From NCBI GenBank assembly GCA_036504855.1, contig DASXUL010000156.1:21111-85110 (forward strand): a stretch of DNA of 64,000 bases, read 5' to 3'. Positions 52,141-59,308 of this stretch are shown here, piece by piece. Made by a program: the position numbers and the translations under genes. Origin of the DNA: DASXUL01 sp036504855 (lineage in GTDB: Bacteria; Armatimonadota; DTGP01; JAKQQT01). The notes beneath the pieces are model-generated. The model did no database searches and had not been told where the DNA came from. It saw nothing but the letters and a program-made list of their open reading frames with translations. Position 1 is the stretch's first letter; the number at the start of each line of letters is the position of its first letter.

Positions 52141-52901
52141 GCCAGACACTGGTGGGAATAGCGCCGAGACGGAGTGCGGACCGAGCGCCCGCTCACGCTT
52201 TCGCGGCGCCGGCGCGGCGGCCGGTCCAGGACCGGGGGACCGCCCACACGATGGGCGCGATGGCGGGGGCTCTGCACGATTTCAGCCGATTCCGCATCCT
52301 GCCGGCGGAGAGCCCGGGATACGCGCTGGAGGATTCGGAGATGACTTACGCTCTGCGCGACGACAATGTCGCCGACGCTGGGGGCGCCGATGCGGGAACC
52401 GCCGCGGATGCCGGGACCCCCGCGACGCCGACGTTTCCCACCTTCGCGCAGATCACGGCGGATTCAACTGTCTCCGCGGCCTTCGACGCGGCATGGTCCG
52501 CCACCAAGACGGCAACCACCCGTACCGCCCGCCGCGAGCAGGGCTTCTGGATCAAATACGATACCACCGCCGCAACCTACACTTGCGCTCCGACCTTTAC
52601 CGGCCCGACCGTCGGACCCGGCCAGACCGGAGCCGCCGACCCGGGTTCCAAACCTGCCGACTCGGCGCCGACATATACCGTCGGGCTGTTCCATACGCAC
52701 ACGCCGATGACCTACCGCACCGGCGGCACGCGCGACGTAGGGCCGAGCGACGCTGACAACCGTTTCCACACGACCAACAACGTGGTGGGATGCGTCTATG
52801 ACTACGAAGCGTCGCCCGCGGGGTCGGGGAGCATCCCGGCGGGCCACCCGCTCAACTCGGCCGCCAAGGTGTATTCCTCCGGCCCCACCCAGCGAACCTG
52901 A
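52137..52901 (+). CDS. Candidate eCIS cargo/effector with JAMM-like metalloprotease pattern
   Basis: A 254-residue protein from ATG 52137 (overlapping the previous stop). The N-terminal ~60 residues are basic and disordered and include GALHDFSRFRILPAES; the HDFSR motif is common in DUF4157-type putative toxins encoded in eCIS loci and may mark loading. Residues ~75-110 are an Ala/Asp/Thr-rich linker. The C-terminal domain (~115-254) has REQGFWIKYD (E134), VGLFHTHTPM (H186, H188) and GPSDAD (S204, D207). E...HxH...SxxD is the zinc-site order of JAMM/MPN and related DUF4329-like domains, with 15 rather than ~10 residues between HxH and S. No signal peptide or membrane segment. It could be an injected deubiquitinase-like or peptidase toxin; activity is unproven. 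Confidence 0.6.
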   Translation: MSQTLVGIAPRRSADRAPAHAFAAPARRPVQDRGTAHTMGAMAGALHDFSRFRILPAESPGYALEDSEMTYALRDDNVADAGGADAGTAADAGTPATPTFPTFAQITADSTVSAAFDAAWSATKTATTRTARREQGFWIKYDTTAATYTCAPTFTGPTVGPGQTGAADPGSKPADSAPTYTVGLFHTHTPMTYRTGGTRDVGPSDADNRFHTTNNVVGCVYDYEASPAGSGSIPAGHPLNSAAKVYSSGPTQRT

Positions 52902-52942
52902 ACAGACCATTGGATCTGCTGATATACCACGGAAGGTGATCT

Positions 52943-53179
52943 TTGACCATGACGGGGACCATTCCAGAGAGCGAAGCGATCCGTATCGCCGAGGAGGCGA
53001 TTCGGGGCCACGTGAAGCGCCAGGCGGGCGCGCCCATCGACGTAACGCGCGCCGATGGCCGCTACACGGTCACGTTTGTGAATACCGTCCCGCCCGGCAC
53101 GCTCGGGGCCGACTACGACGCGCAGGTGAAAATCGACGAGACCACCGGCGACGTGGTGGAGGTCAAGGTCGGGGCCTGA
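52943..53179 (+). CDS. Small PepSY-like protein, possible immunity or chaperone
   Basis: A 78-residue protein. The start is either TTG 52943 (six bases after GGAAGG) or ATG 52949. The sequence IPESEAIRIAEEAIRGHVKR followed by DVTRADGRYTVTFVNTVPPG and DAQVKIDETTGDVVEVKVGA is a helix plus beta-hairpin in the PepSY style. PepSY domains inhibit peptidases in some secreted precursors. Being next to a candidate JAMM-like cargo, an inhibitor or immunity role is attractive but only inferred from position and fold. It precedes the baseplate genes by 64 bases. Confidence 0.55.
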   Translation: MTMTGTIPESEAIRIAEEAIRGHVKRQAGAPIDVTRADGRYTVTFVNTVPPGTLGADYDAQVKIDETTGDVVEVKVGA

Positions 53180-53243
53180 GGCGCCGCCGCCGGAACAGCC
53201 CGCGCGTATTCACAACGGAAGCACTGAGCAGAAAGCCGAACCT

Positions 53244-53900
53244 ATGAGCACCTTTCCCAATTCGCCCCGCCTCGTCAAGGGCGGGATCGTCCTGCTGGAC
53301 CCGGGTTCCGGCGCGGTTAGCCGCGTCATCACGCTGCAGTACAACCCAGACACGCTCACGCGCACGTTGCAGCCGCAGAGCGTGGGCGATACGGGGCGCC
53401 GGTCCGAAGCGCTGCGGCTCAAGGGGCCTCCGATCGAGACCATCAAGGTGGACGCGGAATTCGACGCCACCGACCAGCTCGAATCGCCGGACCAGAACCA
53501 GGCGGCGGTGCAGACTGGCGTGGCGCCGCAACTCGCGGCGCTGGAGGCCATTATCACGCCCAACAGCGCGCTGTTGCAGAGCGCCAACACCCTGTTGCAG
53601 GCGGGCACGCTGGAGATCGCGCCGATCGAGGCGCCTCTGTCTCTGTTCGTGTGGAGCAAGAACCGGGTGTCGCCGGTGCGCATAACGGACTTCAGCATCA
53701 CGGAAGAGGCGTTCGACGCGTCGCTTAACCCGATCCGCGCCAAGGTGAGCCTCAGCCTCCGGGTGCTGAGCGTCAACGACCTGCCGTTCGCCCACAAAGG
53801 CGCAAGCATCTACCTGGCCTATCAGCAGCAGAAAGAGCGCCTCGCGGACCAGGCGCCTGCCGGCGCGCTGAATGCCCTCGGGATCACTGGGATACCGTAA
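53244..53900 (+). CDS. eCIS baseplate protein (first LysM/gp53-associated part, Afp7-like)
   Basis: A 218-residue protein. VKGGIVLLDPGSGAVSRVIT followed by LQYNPDTLTRTLQPQSV is a line typical of eCIS proteins encoded just upstream of the LysM protein, and SLFVWSKNRVSPVRITDFSI with TEEAFDASLNPIRAKVSLSL is the conserved second half. In afp and PVC these regions lie in one polypeptide with the LysM domain; here the LysM part is a separate gene 38 bases downstream. It probably sits at the top of the baseplate hub, joining hub and tube. Start ATG 53244 is plausible with moderate SD. Confidence 0.8.
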   Translation: MSTFPNSPRLVKGGIVLLDPGSGAVSRVITLQYNPDTLTRTLQPQSVGDTGRRSEALRLKGPPIETIKVDAEFDATDQLESPDQNQAAVQTGVAPQLAALEAIITPNSALLQSANTLLQAGTLEIAPIEAPLSLFVWSKNRVSPVRITDFSITEEAFDASLNPIRAKVSLSLRVLSVNDLPFAHKGASIYLAYQQQKERLADQAPAGALNALGITGIP

Positions 53901-53938
53901 GGATTCCAGGTACCATCTATCGAGTTTCATATCCGATC

Positions 53939-54256
53939 ATGCAGAATCCATATCCGATAACGAGCCGGTACTACGGCCTGGAGGTTTCCACGCGGGAGAT
54001 GGCGGACGGGCGGAGCGTGGCGTACCTGCGGCGGCGCTTTGCGCCATCGCCGGAGCGCTTCGCCACCCTTGAGGAGCACGCCATGGCGGAAGGCGAGCGG
54101 GTGGACCACATCGCCGCCCGCTTCCTTGGCGACCCTGAAGCGTTCTGGCGGGTGTGCGATGCCAACAACGTGATGAAGCCGGAGGAGCTTGAGCTCGTTG
54201 GCCGTGTGATTCGCATCACTCTTCCGGAGGGCATCCCGGGTCCTACAGGCGGGTAG
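53939..54256 (+). CDS. LysM-domain eCIS baseplate hub protein (gp53-like)
   Basis: A 105-residue protein with an N-terminal beta segment (ITSRYYGLEVSTREMADGRS then VAYLRRRF) and a LysM-like fold at residues ~42-98 (EGERVDHIAARFLGDPEAFW, VMKPEELELVGRVIRITLPE). LysM in CIS binds neighbouring hub proteins rather than peptidoglycan. It is the partner half of the protein encoded immediately upstream. A long RNA hairpin follows before the hub gene, listed separately. Confidence 0.82.
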   Translation: MQNPYPITSRYYGLEVSTREMADGRSVAYLRRRFAPSPERFATLEEHAMAEGERVDHIAARFLGDPEAFWRVCDANNVMKPEELELVGRVIRITLPEGIPGPTGG

Positions 54257-54258
54257 GC

Positions 54259-54304
54259 GGTCCAAGGTCCAACGGGCGGGATGCGCCCGCCAGGACCAAG
54301 GACC
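54259..54304. other. Long interrupted hairpin between LysM and hub genes
   Basis: GGTCCAAGGTCC (54259-54270) faces GGACCAAGGACC (54293-54304), and GGCGGG (54275-54280) faces CCCGCC (54286-54291). The fold would be a tall stem with an AA/AA mismatch and a small asymmetric bulge. It lies between two cotranscribed genes and could be a processing or pausing site, or a compositional accident. Confidence 0.45.
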
Positions 54305-54323
54305 CTGAACATGAGCGTTACCT

Positions 54324-55451
54324 ATGGCCAGCAGTCTACATCTGACATTGCTCGTTGGTCCGGCGGTTCCGGCGCCCACTCCCGCGTTCGTGGTGGACGC
54401 GCTACAGAGCGTGCAGGTCACGGTGAGTGCGGGGCAGCGCAGCGGCTTCCAGCTCACGTTCATGCCGGACAGGAACTCGCCCCTTCAGACGCTGTTCCTT
54501 GTCTCCGGCGGGGCCATCCCGCCCATCCTGCGCGTGATCCTCGTGGCCACTCTGAACGGGACTCCGGAAGTCCTGATCGACGGCGTGATGACGCACCACG
54601 AGGCCTCGCCCAGCGCGGAGCCGGGCAAGTCCACGCTCACCGTCACGGGCGAGGACCTGAGCGCCGCGATGGACCTGATCGATTTCAGCGGCCTCCCGTA
54701 CCCAGCCATGCCCGCCGAGGCGCGGGTCGCCCTCATCGTCGCCAAATACGCTCTGTTCGGCATGATCCCGATGGTCATTCCCAGCGTATTCATCGATGTC
54801 CCCATCCCGGTTGAACGCATCCCGACGCACCAGGGCACCGATCTGCACTATCTCCAGCAGCTCGCGGATGAGGCCGGCTACGTGTTTTACATCACGCCCG
54901 GACCATCGCCGGGGACGAACATCGCCTACTGGGGGCCCGAGATAAAGGTAGGCCCGCCGCAACCCACCCTGAACGTGAACATGGACATGCACACCAATGT
55001 CGATGCGATCAGTTTCCGGTTCGACAGCGAGGGGAAGACGCTGCCGGTGCTGTTCATCCAGAATCAGCAGACGAAGATCCCCATCCCGATCCCGATCCCG
55101 GACATCTCGCCCTTGAACCCGCTGCTCGGGTTGATGCCGCCGATCCCGAAGCGCATCGAGCCGATTTCCGGCACCGCGAAACTGTCGCCCGCGCGGGCGG
55201 CGCTGCTGGGGTTGGCAAAAGCTTCGAGGTCGTCGGACGTCGTTACCGGCGCCGGTAGCCTGGACGTGCTGCGCTATGGGCGCCCGCTGAAGGCGCGCGG
55301 GCTGGTTGGCGTGCGCGGAGCGGGGCTGGCGTTCGACGGGCTCTACTACGTGAAGAGCGTGACGCATAACATCGAGCGCGGGAAGTACACGCAGAGCTTC
55401 ACCCTGACCCGCAACGGTCTCATCTCCACCGTGCCGGGGGCGCCCGCATGA
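54324..55451 (+). CDS. eCIS hub protein (gp27/VgrG N-terminal-like)
   Basis: A 375-residue protein of the phage-late-control D/gp27 fold: FVVDALQSVQVTVSAGQRSG, FQLTFMPDRN, then VLIDGVMTHHEASPSAEPGK and VTGEDLSAAMDLI. The mid-region HQGTDLHYLQQLADEAGYVF is the conserved hub line, and the end, LVGVRGAGLAFDGLYYVKSV, closes the second tube-like domain. It forms the trimer that joins tube to spike. It starts at ATG 54324, and an alternative frame at 54311 is wrong for the homology. A curious run IPIPIPIP lies near residue 255. It ends overlapping the spike gene by ATGA. Confidence 0.9.
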   Translation: MASSLHLTLLVGPAVPAPTPAFVVDALQSVQVTVSAGQRSGFQLTFMPDRNSPLQTLFLVSGGAIPPILRVILVATLNGTPEVLIDGVMTHHEASPSAEPGKSTLTVTGEDLSAAMDLIDFSGLPYPAMPAEARVALIVAKYALFGMIPMVIPSVFIDVPIPVERIPTHQGTDLHYLQQLADEAGYVFYITPGPSPGTNIAYWGPEIKVGPPQPTLNVNMDMHTNVDAISFRFDSEGKTLPVLFIQNQQTKIPIPIPIPDISPLNPLLGLMPPIPKRIEPISGTAKLSPARAALLGLAKASRSSDVVTGAGSLDVLRYGRPLKARGLVGVRGAGLAFDGLYYVKSVTHNIERGKYTQSFTLTRNGLISTVPGAPA

Positions 55452-55963
55452 GCGAAACCAAACGGTTCTTCGGGAAATACCGCGCCACGGTGCTGAACAA
55501 CTTGGATCCGCTGCAGATGGGGCGCATCCAGGTGGTGGCGCCGGACGTGTCCGCCGTCCTTCCCTCTTCGTGGGCGATGCCATGCGTACCGTTCGCCGGT
55601 ATCCAGGCGGGCGTGTATGTGGCGCCGCCCATCGGCGCGGGCGTGTGGGTGGAGTTCGAGCAGGGCGATCCGGACTACCCGATCTGGGCGGGCGGCTTCT
55701 GGGGGAGCGCGGCGGAGACGCCGGCGCTTGCCCTGGTCGGCCTGCCCGCCTCGCCGAACATCGTGCTGCAGACCGCGGGGCAGAACACGATCATGATCAG
55801 CGACCTGCCCGGACCCACGGGGGGACTGCTGTTGAAGACCAGCGCCGGCGCGATGATCTCCATCAGCGCGCTGGGCATCACGATTTCCAACGGGCAGGGC
55901 GCGAGTATCGTACTGGCCGGCCCAACCGTTACGATCAACGGAGGCGCGCTGGTGGTCACGTAG
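55448..55963 (+). CDS. eCIS spike protein (gp5/VgrG OB-fold-like)
   Basis: A 171-residue protein with an OB-fold at the start (RFFGKYRATVLNNLDPLQMG then RIQVVAPDVSAVLPSSWAMP), the line AGVYVAPPIGAGVWVEFEQG and DPDYPIWAGGFWG typical of gp5/VgrG N-terminal domains, and a short repetitive C-terminus (GLLLKTSAGAMISISALGIT, ISNGQGASIVLAGPTVTING) that forms the triple beta-helix spike. In Afp8/Pvc8 hub and spike are fused; here they are split. It should be capped by the PAAR-like protein encoded next. Confidence 0.92.
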   Translation: MSETKRFFGKYRATVLNNLDPLQMGRIQVVAPDVSAVLPSSWAMPCVPFAGIQAGVYVAPPIGAGVWVEFEQGDPDYPIWAGGFWGSAAETPALALVGLPASPNIVLQTAGQNTIMISDLPGPTGGLLLKTSAGAMISISALGITISNGQGASIVLAGPTVTINGGALVVT

Positions 55964-56026
55964 GGAGCGATGCGGAGGCGCGGGGGCGTCGAACCGCACA
56001 GCATCGATCCGAAGGAGCAGTAACAA

Positions 56027-56362
56027 ATGCCGGGACCCTTATTCCACGTGGGAGCAGTGGCGATGTGCCCGCACGGAGGGCCGATTACGACGATCTCCTC
56101 CAACGCGCGCGTGCTGGTGGGCGGGATGCCGGTCGCCACTGTCGCGGACACCTACCTGGTGACCGGGTGCGTGTTCACGGCGCCGGGGCCGAAGCCTCAG
56201 CCGTGCGTTGCAGTGCGTTGGCTCGTGCCGGCGATGCGCGTGTTCGTCAACGGACAGCCCGTTATCCTCCAGACAAGCATAGGAATCTGCCAAAGCGCGG
56301 AGCAGATCCCGCAGGGGCCGCCGATGGTGGTCTCAACACAGCCGCGCGTGGTGGGGACGTGA
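56027..56362 (+). CDS. PAAR-like spike-tip protein
   Basis: A 111-residue protein. FHVGAVAMCPHGGPITTISS then NARVLVGGMPVATVADTYLV is the PAAR/DUF4280-type fold, with one Cys and His of the zinc site visible (MCPHGG), and later KPQPCVAVRW and IGICQSAEQIP with other cysteines. PAAR-like proteins sharpen the spike and in some systems carry effectors. It follows the spike gene by 63 bases and precedes gp25 with one base of overlap. Confidence 0.88.
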   Translation: MPGPLFHVGAVAMCPHGGPITTISSNARVLVGGMPVATVADTYLVTGCVFTAPGPKPQPCVAVRWLVPAMRVFVNGQPVILQTSIGICQSAEQIPQGPPMVVSTQPRVVGT

Positions 56363-56721
56363 TGCAAATCGCCTTTCCGTTCCACTTGGATGGCCGGGGC
56401 CGCACCGCCGAGGCGGACGCGGAGGCCCACATCCGCCAGATGATCGAGCAGGTGCTGTTCACCGCGCCGGGCGAGCGCGTGAACCGCCCGGATTTCGGCA
56501 GCGGCATCCTGCAACTGGTGTTCACGCCGAACAGCGACGAGTTGGCCGCTGCCACGCAGATGCTCGTGCAGGGCGCCTTGCAGCAGTGGCTCGGCGACCT
56601 GATCCAGGTGGAGGCGGTGGCGGTGGAGGCGGTCGAGTCCACGCTGCACGTAGCCGTGCAGTACGTTGTCCGACGTAGCAGCGAGCGCCGAGTGGAGCGC
56701 TTCGCGCGGGAGACGGGATGA
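56362..56721 (+). CDS. GPW/gp25-family baseplate wedge protein
   Basis: A 119-residue baseplate wedge protein starting at ATG 56362 (one-base overlap with the previous stop). IAFPFHLDGRGRTAEADAEA then HIRQMIEQVLFTAPGERVNR and PDFGSGILQLVFTPNSDELA are the classic gp25 lines, with the conserved GER and FG. It initiates sheath polymerisation on the baseplate in related particles (Afp9/Pvc9, HsiF/TssE). A weakly conserved end (SSERRVERFARETG) is basic. Confidence 0.94.
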   Translation: MQIAFPFHLDGRGRTAEADAEAHIRQMIEQVLFTAPGERVNRPDFGSGILQLVFTPNSDELAAATQMLVQGALQQWLGDLIQVEAVAVEAVESTLHVAVQYVVRRSSERRVERFARETG

Positions 56722-56818
56722 GGGACAGCTGATCGATTGCTCGTGGCGATTTGCAGCGCAGGCGCCGCACGATCCGTGGCTTCGGAGCCCGCGACTATCC
56801 GCAAGCAGGGAAGGACAT

Positions 56819-59308
56819 ATGAGCTCGCAGTTCCAATGCAAGACGGACATGCGGCGGCCGGCAGTGCGCGATAGCGCGCTGAACGGCATCGACTTCCTGG
56901 AGGTGCTGGACCATGGCGCCCCCGGCGATGCCCTGCGCCAGCGACTGCTGCTCGTCCATCTCTACAAGCCCGCGGCCGGCCTCTCCGCGCTGAACGTCCT
57001 CGTCACCGGAGGCGTGCGACCGGACCGGAGCGTGAACCCGGTGCGCGTCCTCTGGGCGGCCATGGCGGACGCCATCCCGGATGAAATCGTCTCCAGGGGC
57101 TGGATCACGGACGCGCAGCGGCAGGACCTTGAGGACCGACCGGACGCGGGAGGCGCGCTCGTCGTCCACACATCTTCCACGGGCGACTACTCCGACTACC
57201 GGCTGCGACTGGTTGCCTCGCAGGTCAGCGAGGAGCCGCCGGCCGGCTTCGACCCGCCGTCCTCAGAGGTCGATTTCACCTTCAAGGTCGAGTGCCGGAG
57301 CGATTTCGACTGCGCGCCGGAGCGCGTTTGCCCTCCGGAGTCGCCGGACGAACCGCTCATCAACTACATGGCCAAGGACTACGCCGCGTTCCGCCGCCTG
57401 ATGCTGGACCGGATCTCCACATTGGCGCCGGGTTGGAGCGAGCGCCACCCGGCGGACATCGGGGTGACCCTGGTCGAGATCCTCGCGTATGCGGCGGACC
57501 ACCTGAGCTACTACCAGGACGCGGTGGCCACGGAGGCGTACCTGGGCACGGCGCGCCGGCGCGTCTCCATGCGGCGGCACGCGCGTCTGCTGGGCTATCG
57601 GATGCACGAGGGCTGCAACGCCCGCGCATGGGTCCACCTTCCGGTGGCGGCGGACTTCACGCTTCCCGCCGGCGCCCTGCTGATGACCCGCTTCCAGCCC
57701 TCGCGCGGCACGGTCGATGTGGAGGCGGCGAAGGCGGGCCGCGCGCTGGGCGCGCTTACCTTCACCACGATGCACGACGCGGACTTGCGCTCCGCCCGCA
57801 ACGAGATCGCCATGTACACATGGGGCGAGGAGGAGTGCTGCCTTCCCCGCGGCGCAACGCGAGCCACGCTGCGGAACCGCAACGGGACCCTGGCGGACCT
57901 GGCGCCTGGCGACGTGCTGCTCTTCGAGGAGGCGCGGGGCGCCGGCACGGGACGGCTTGAGGATGCCGACCCCGCCCACCGCCACACCGTCCGCCTCACG
58001 CAGGTCGCCTTCCGCGACGATCCGCTCTTCCCGGAGGACGAGGAGAACCCCGGCGTGGAGCGCCTGCACGTGGTAGACGTGACGTGGCACGAAGCGGACG
58101 CGATGCCGTTCGCTCTCTGCCTGTCCACTGTTGTCGGAAGCCGTCGCGTCGCAGGAATCAGCGTGGCGCGCGGCAACCTGGTCCTCGCGGACGAGGGGCT
58201 ACCCGTGGCCGAGCCGCTGCCTCCCGCGCCGGTTGACGGAGGTCCTTACGCCCCAACGTTAGCGGAGACCGGCGTAACGCACGCGGTTCCCTTCGAGGCC
58301 GGCGCCGCCCGGAAACAGCCCGCCGCCGCCGCGCTTGAGCAGGACCCGCGGGCCGCCCTGCCCTCCGTGACCCTCGTGGATGGAGTGGAGACATGGACGG
58401 CGCGGTCGGACCTGTTGGCTAGCGGCCGGTTCGACCGGCATTTCGTCGTTGAGGTGGATGACGAAGGGCGCGCCGCGCTGCGGTTCGGCGATGGCGTGCT
58501 CGGGCAGGTCCCTCTACCCGGCGCCGCGCGGACGGCCCGCTACCGAACCGGCGCCGGGCGGGCCGGCAACGTGGGGGCGGAAGCTATCGCGCACGCCGTC
58601 TCGGGTGACGGGCGCATCGGGGCCATCCGCAACCCGCTGCCGGCGCGCGGCGGCGCGGATCCGGAGCCGGTGGAGCAGGTGCGCCTGTACGCGCCGCGGG
58701 CGTTCCGCACCCAGGAGCGCGCCGTTACCGAGGCGGACTACGGCGCTATGGCGCAGCGCCACCCGGACGTGCAGCGCGCCGTCGCCACCCGCCGCTGGAC
58801 CGGCTCCTGGCACACGTTCTTCGTTACCGTGGACCGGAAGGGCGGGCGCGCCGTGGACGGCCGGTTCCGCGAGGAGATGCGGGCGTTCCTCGAGCCGTTC
58901 CGCCTCGCCGGGCACGACGTGGAGGTGGAGGCGCCGCTCTTCGTGCCGCTGGACGTGGCGCTGGACGTCTGCGCCGCGCCGGGACATTTCCCGGCGGACG
59001 TAAAACGCGCGTTGCTCGACGCCCTGGGCGGACGGGACCTGCCGGACGGGCGCCGCGGCTTCTTTCACCCAGACAACTTCACCTTCGGCCAGACCGTCTA
59101 CCTCAGCCAACTGGTCGCCGCAGCGATGCGGGCGCCGGGCGTGGCCTGGGTGGATGTCACACGGTTCCAGCGATGGGGACGGACAGCGCGCGGGGAACGA
59201 CAGGCCGGACGCCTCACACTGGGCCGCCTGGAGATCGCCCAGATGGCGAACGACCCCAGCCTGCCGGAGAATGGCCGGCTCGAGATTGAGATGAAAGGCA
59301 TCACATGA
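56819..59308 (+). CDS. Baseplate assembly protein J-like, first copy (Afp11-like)
   Basis: An 829-residue protein, start ATG 56819 after GCAGGGAAGGAC; a longer frame from 56666 has no support. Unusual N-terminal ~170 residues (MRRPAVRDSALNGIDFLEVL, MADAIPDEIVSRGWITDAQR) precede the baseplate core: YMAKDYAAFRRLMLDRISTL followed by IGVTLVEILAYAADHLSYYQ and ATEAYLGTARRRVSMRRHAR. The C-terminal half holds the J-like fold (GDGVLGQVPLPGAARTARYR, AVTEADYGAMAQRHPDVQRA). It forms part of the wedge around the hub. The next gene overlaps by ATGA. Confidence 0.9.
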   Translation: MSSQFQCKTDMRRPAVRDSALNGIDFLEVLDHGAPGDALRQRLLLVHLYKPAAGLSALNVLVTGGVRPDRSVNPVRVLWAAMADAIPDEIVSRGWITDAQRQDLEDRPDAGGALVVHTSSTGDYSDYRLRLVASQVSEEPPAGFDPPSSEVDFTFKVECRSDFDCAPERVCPPESPDEPLINYMAKDYAAFRRLMLDRISTLAPGWSERHPADIGVTLVEILAYAADHLSYYQDAVATEAYLGTARRRVSMRRHARLLGYRMHEGCNARAWVHLPVAADFTLPAGALLMTRFQPSRGTVDVEAAKAGRALGALTFTTMHDADLRSARNEIAMYTWGEEECCLPRGATRATLRNRNGTLADLAPGDVLLFEEARGAGTGRLEDADPAHRHTVRLTQVAFRDDPLFPEDEENPGVERLHVVDVTWHEADAMPFALCLSTVVGSRRVAGISVARGNLVLADEGLPVAEPLPPAPVDGGPYAPTLAETGVTHAVPFEAGAARKQPAAAALEQDPRAALPSVTLVDGVETWTARSDLLASGRFDRHFVVEVDDEGRAALRFGDGVLGQVPLPGAARTARYRTGAGRAGNVGAEAIAHAVSGDGRIGAIRNPLPARGGADPEPVEQVRLYAPRAFRTQERAVTEADYGAMAQRHPDVQRAVATRRWTGSWHTFFVTVDRKGGRAVDGRFREEMRAFLEPFRLAGHDVEVEAPLFVPLDVALDVCAAPGHFPADVKRALLDALGGRDLPDGRRGFFHPDNFTFGQTVYLSQLVAAAMRAPGVAWVDVTRFQRWGRTARGERQAGRLTLGRLEIAQMANDPSLPENGRLEIEMKGIT

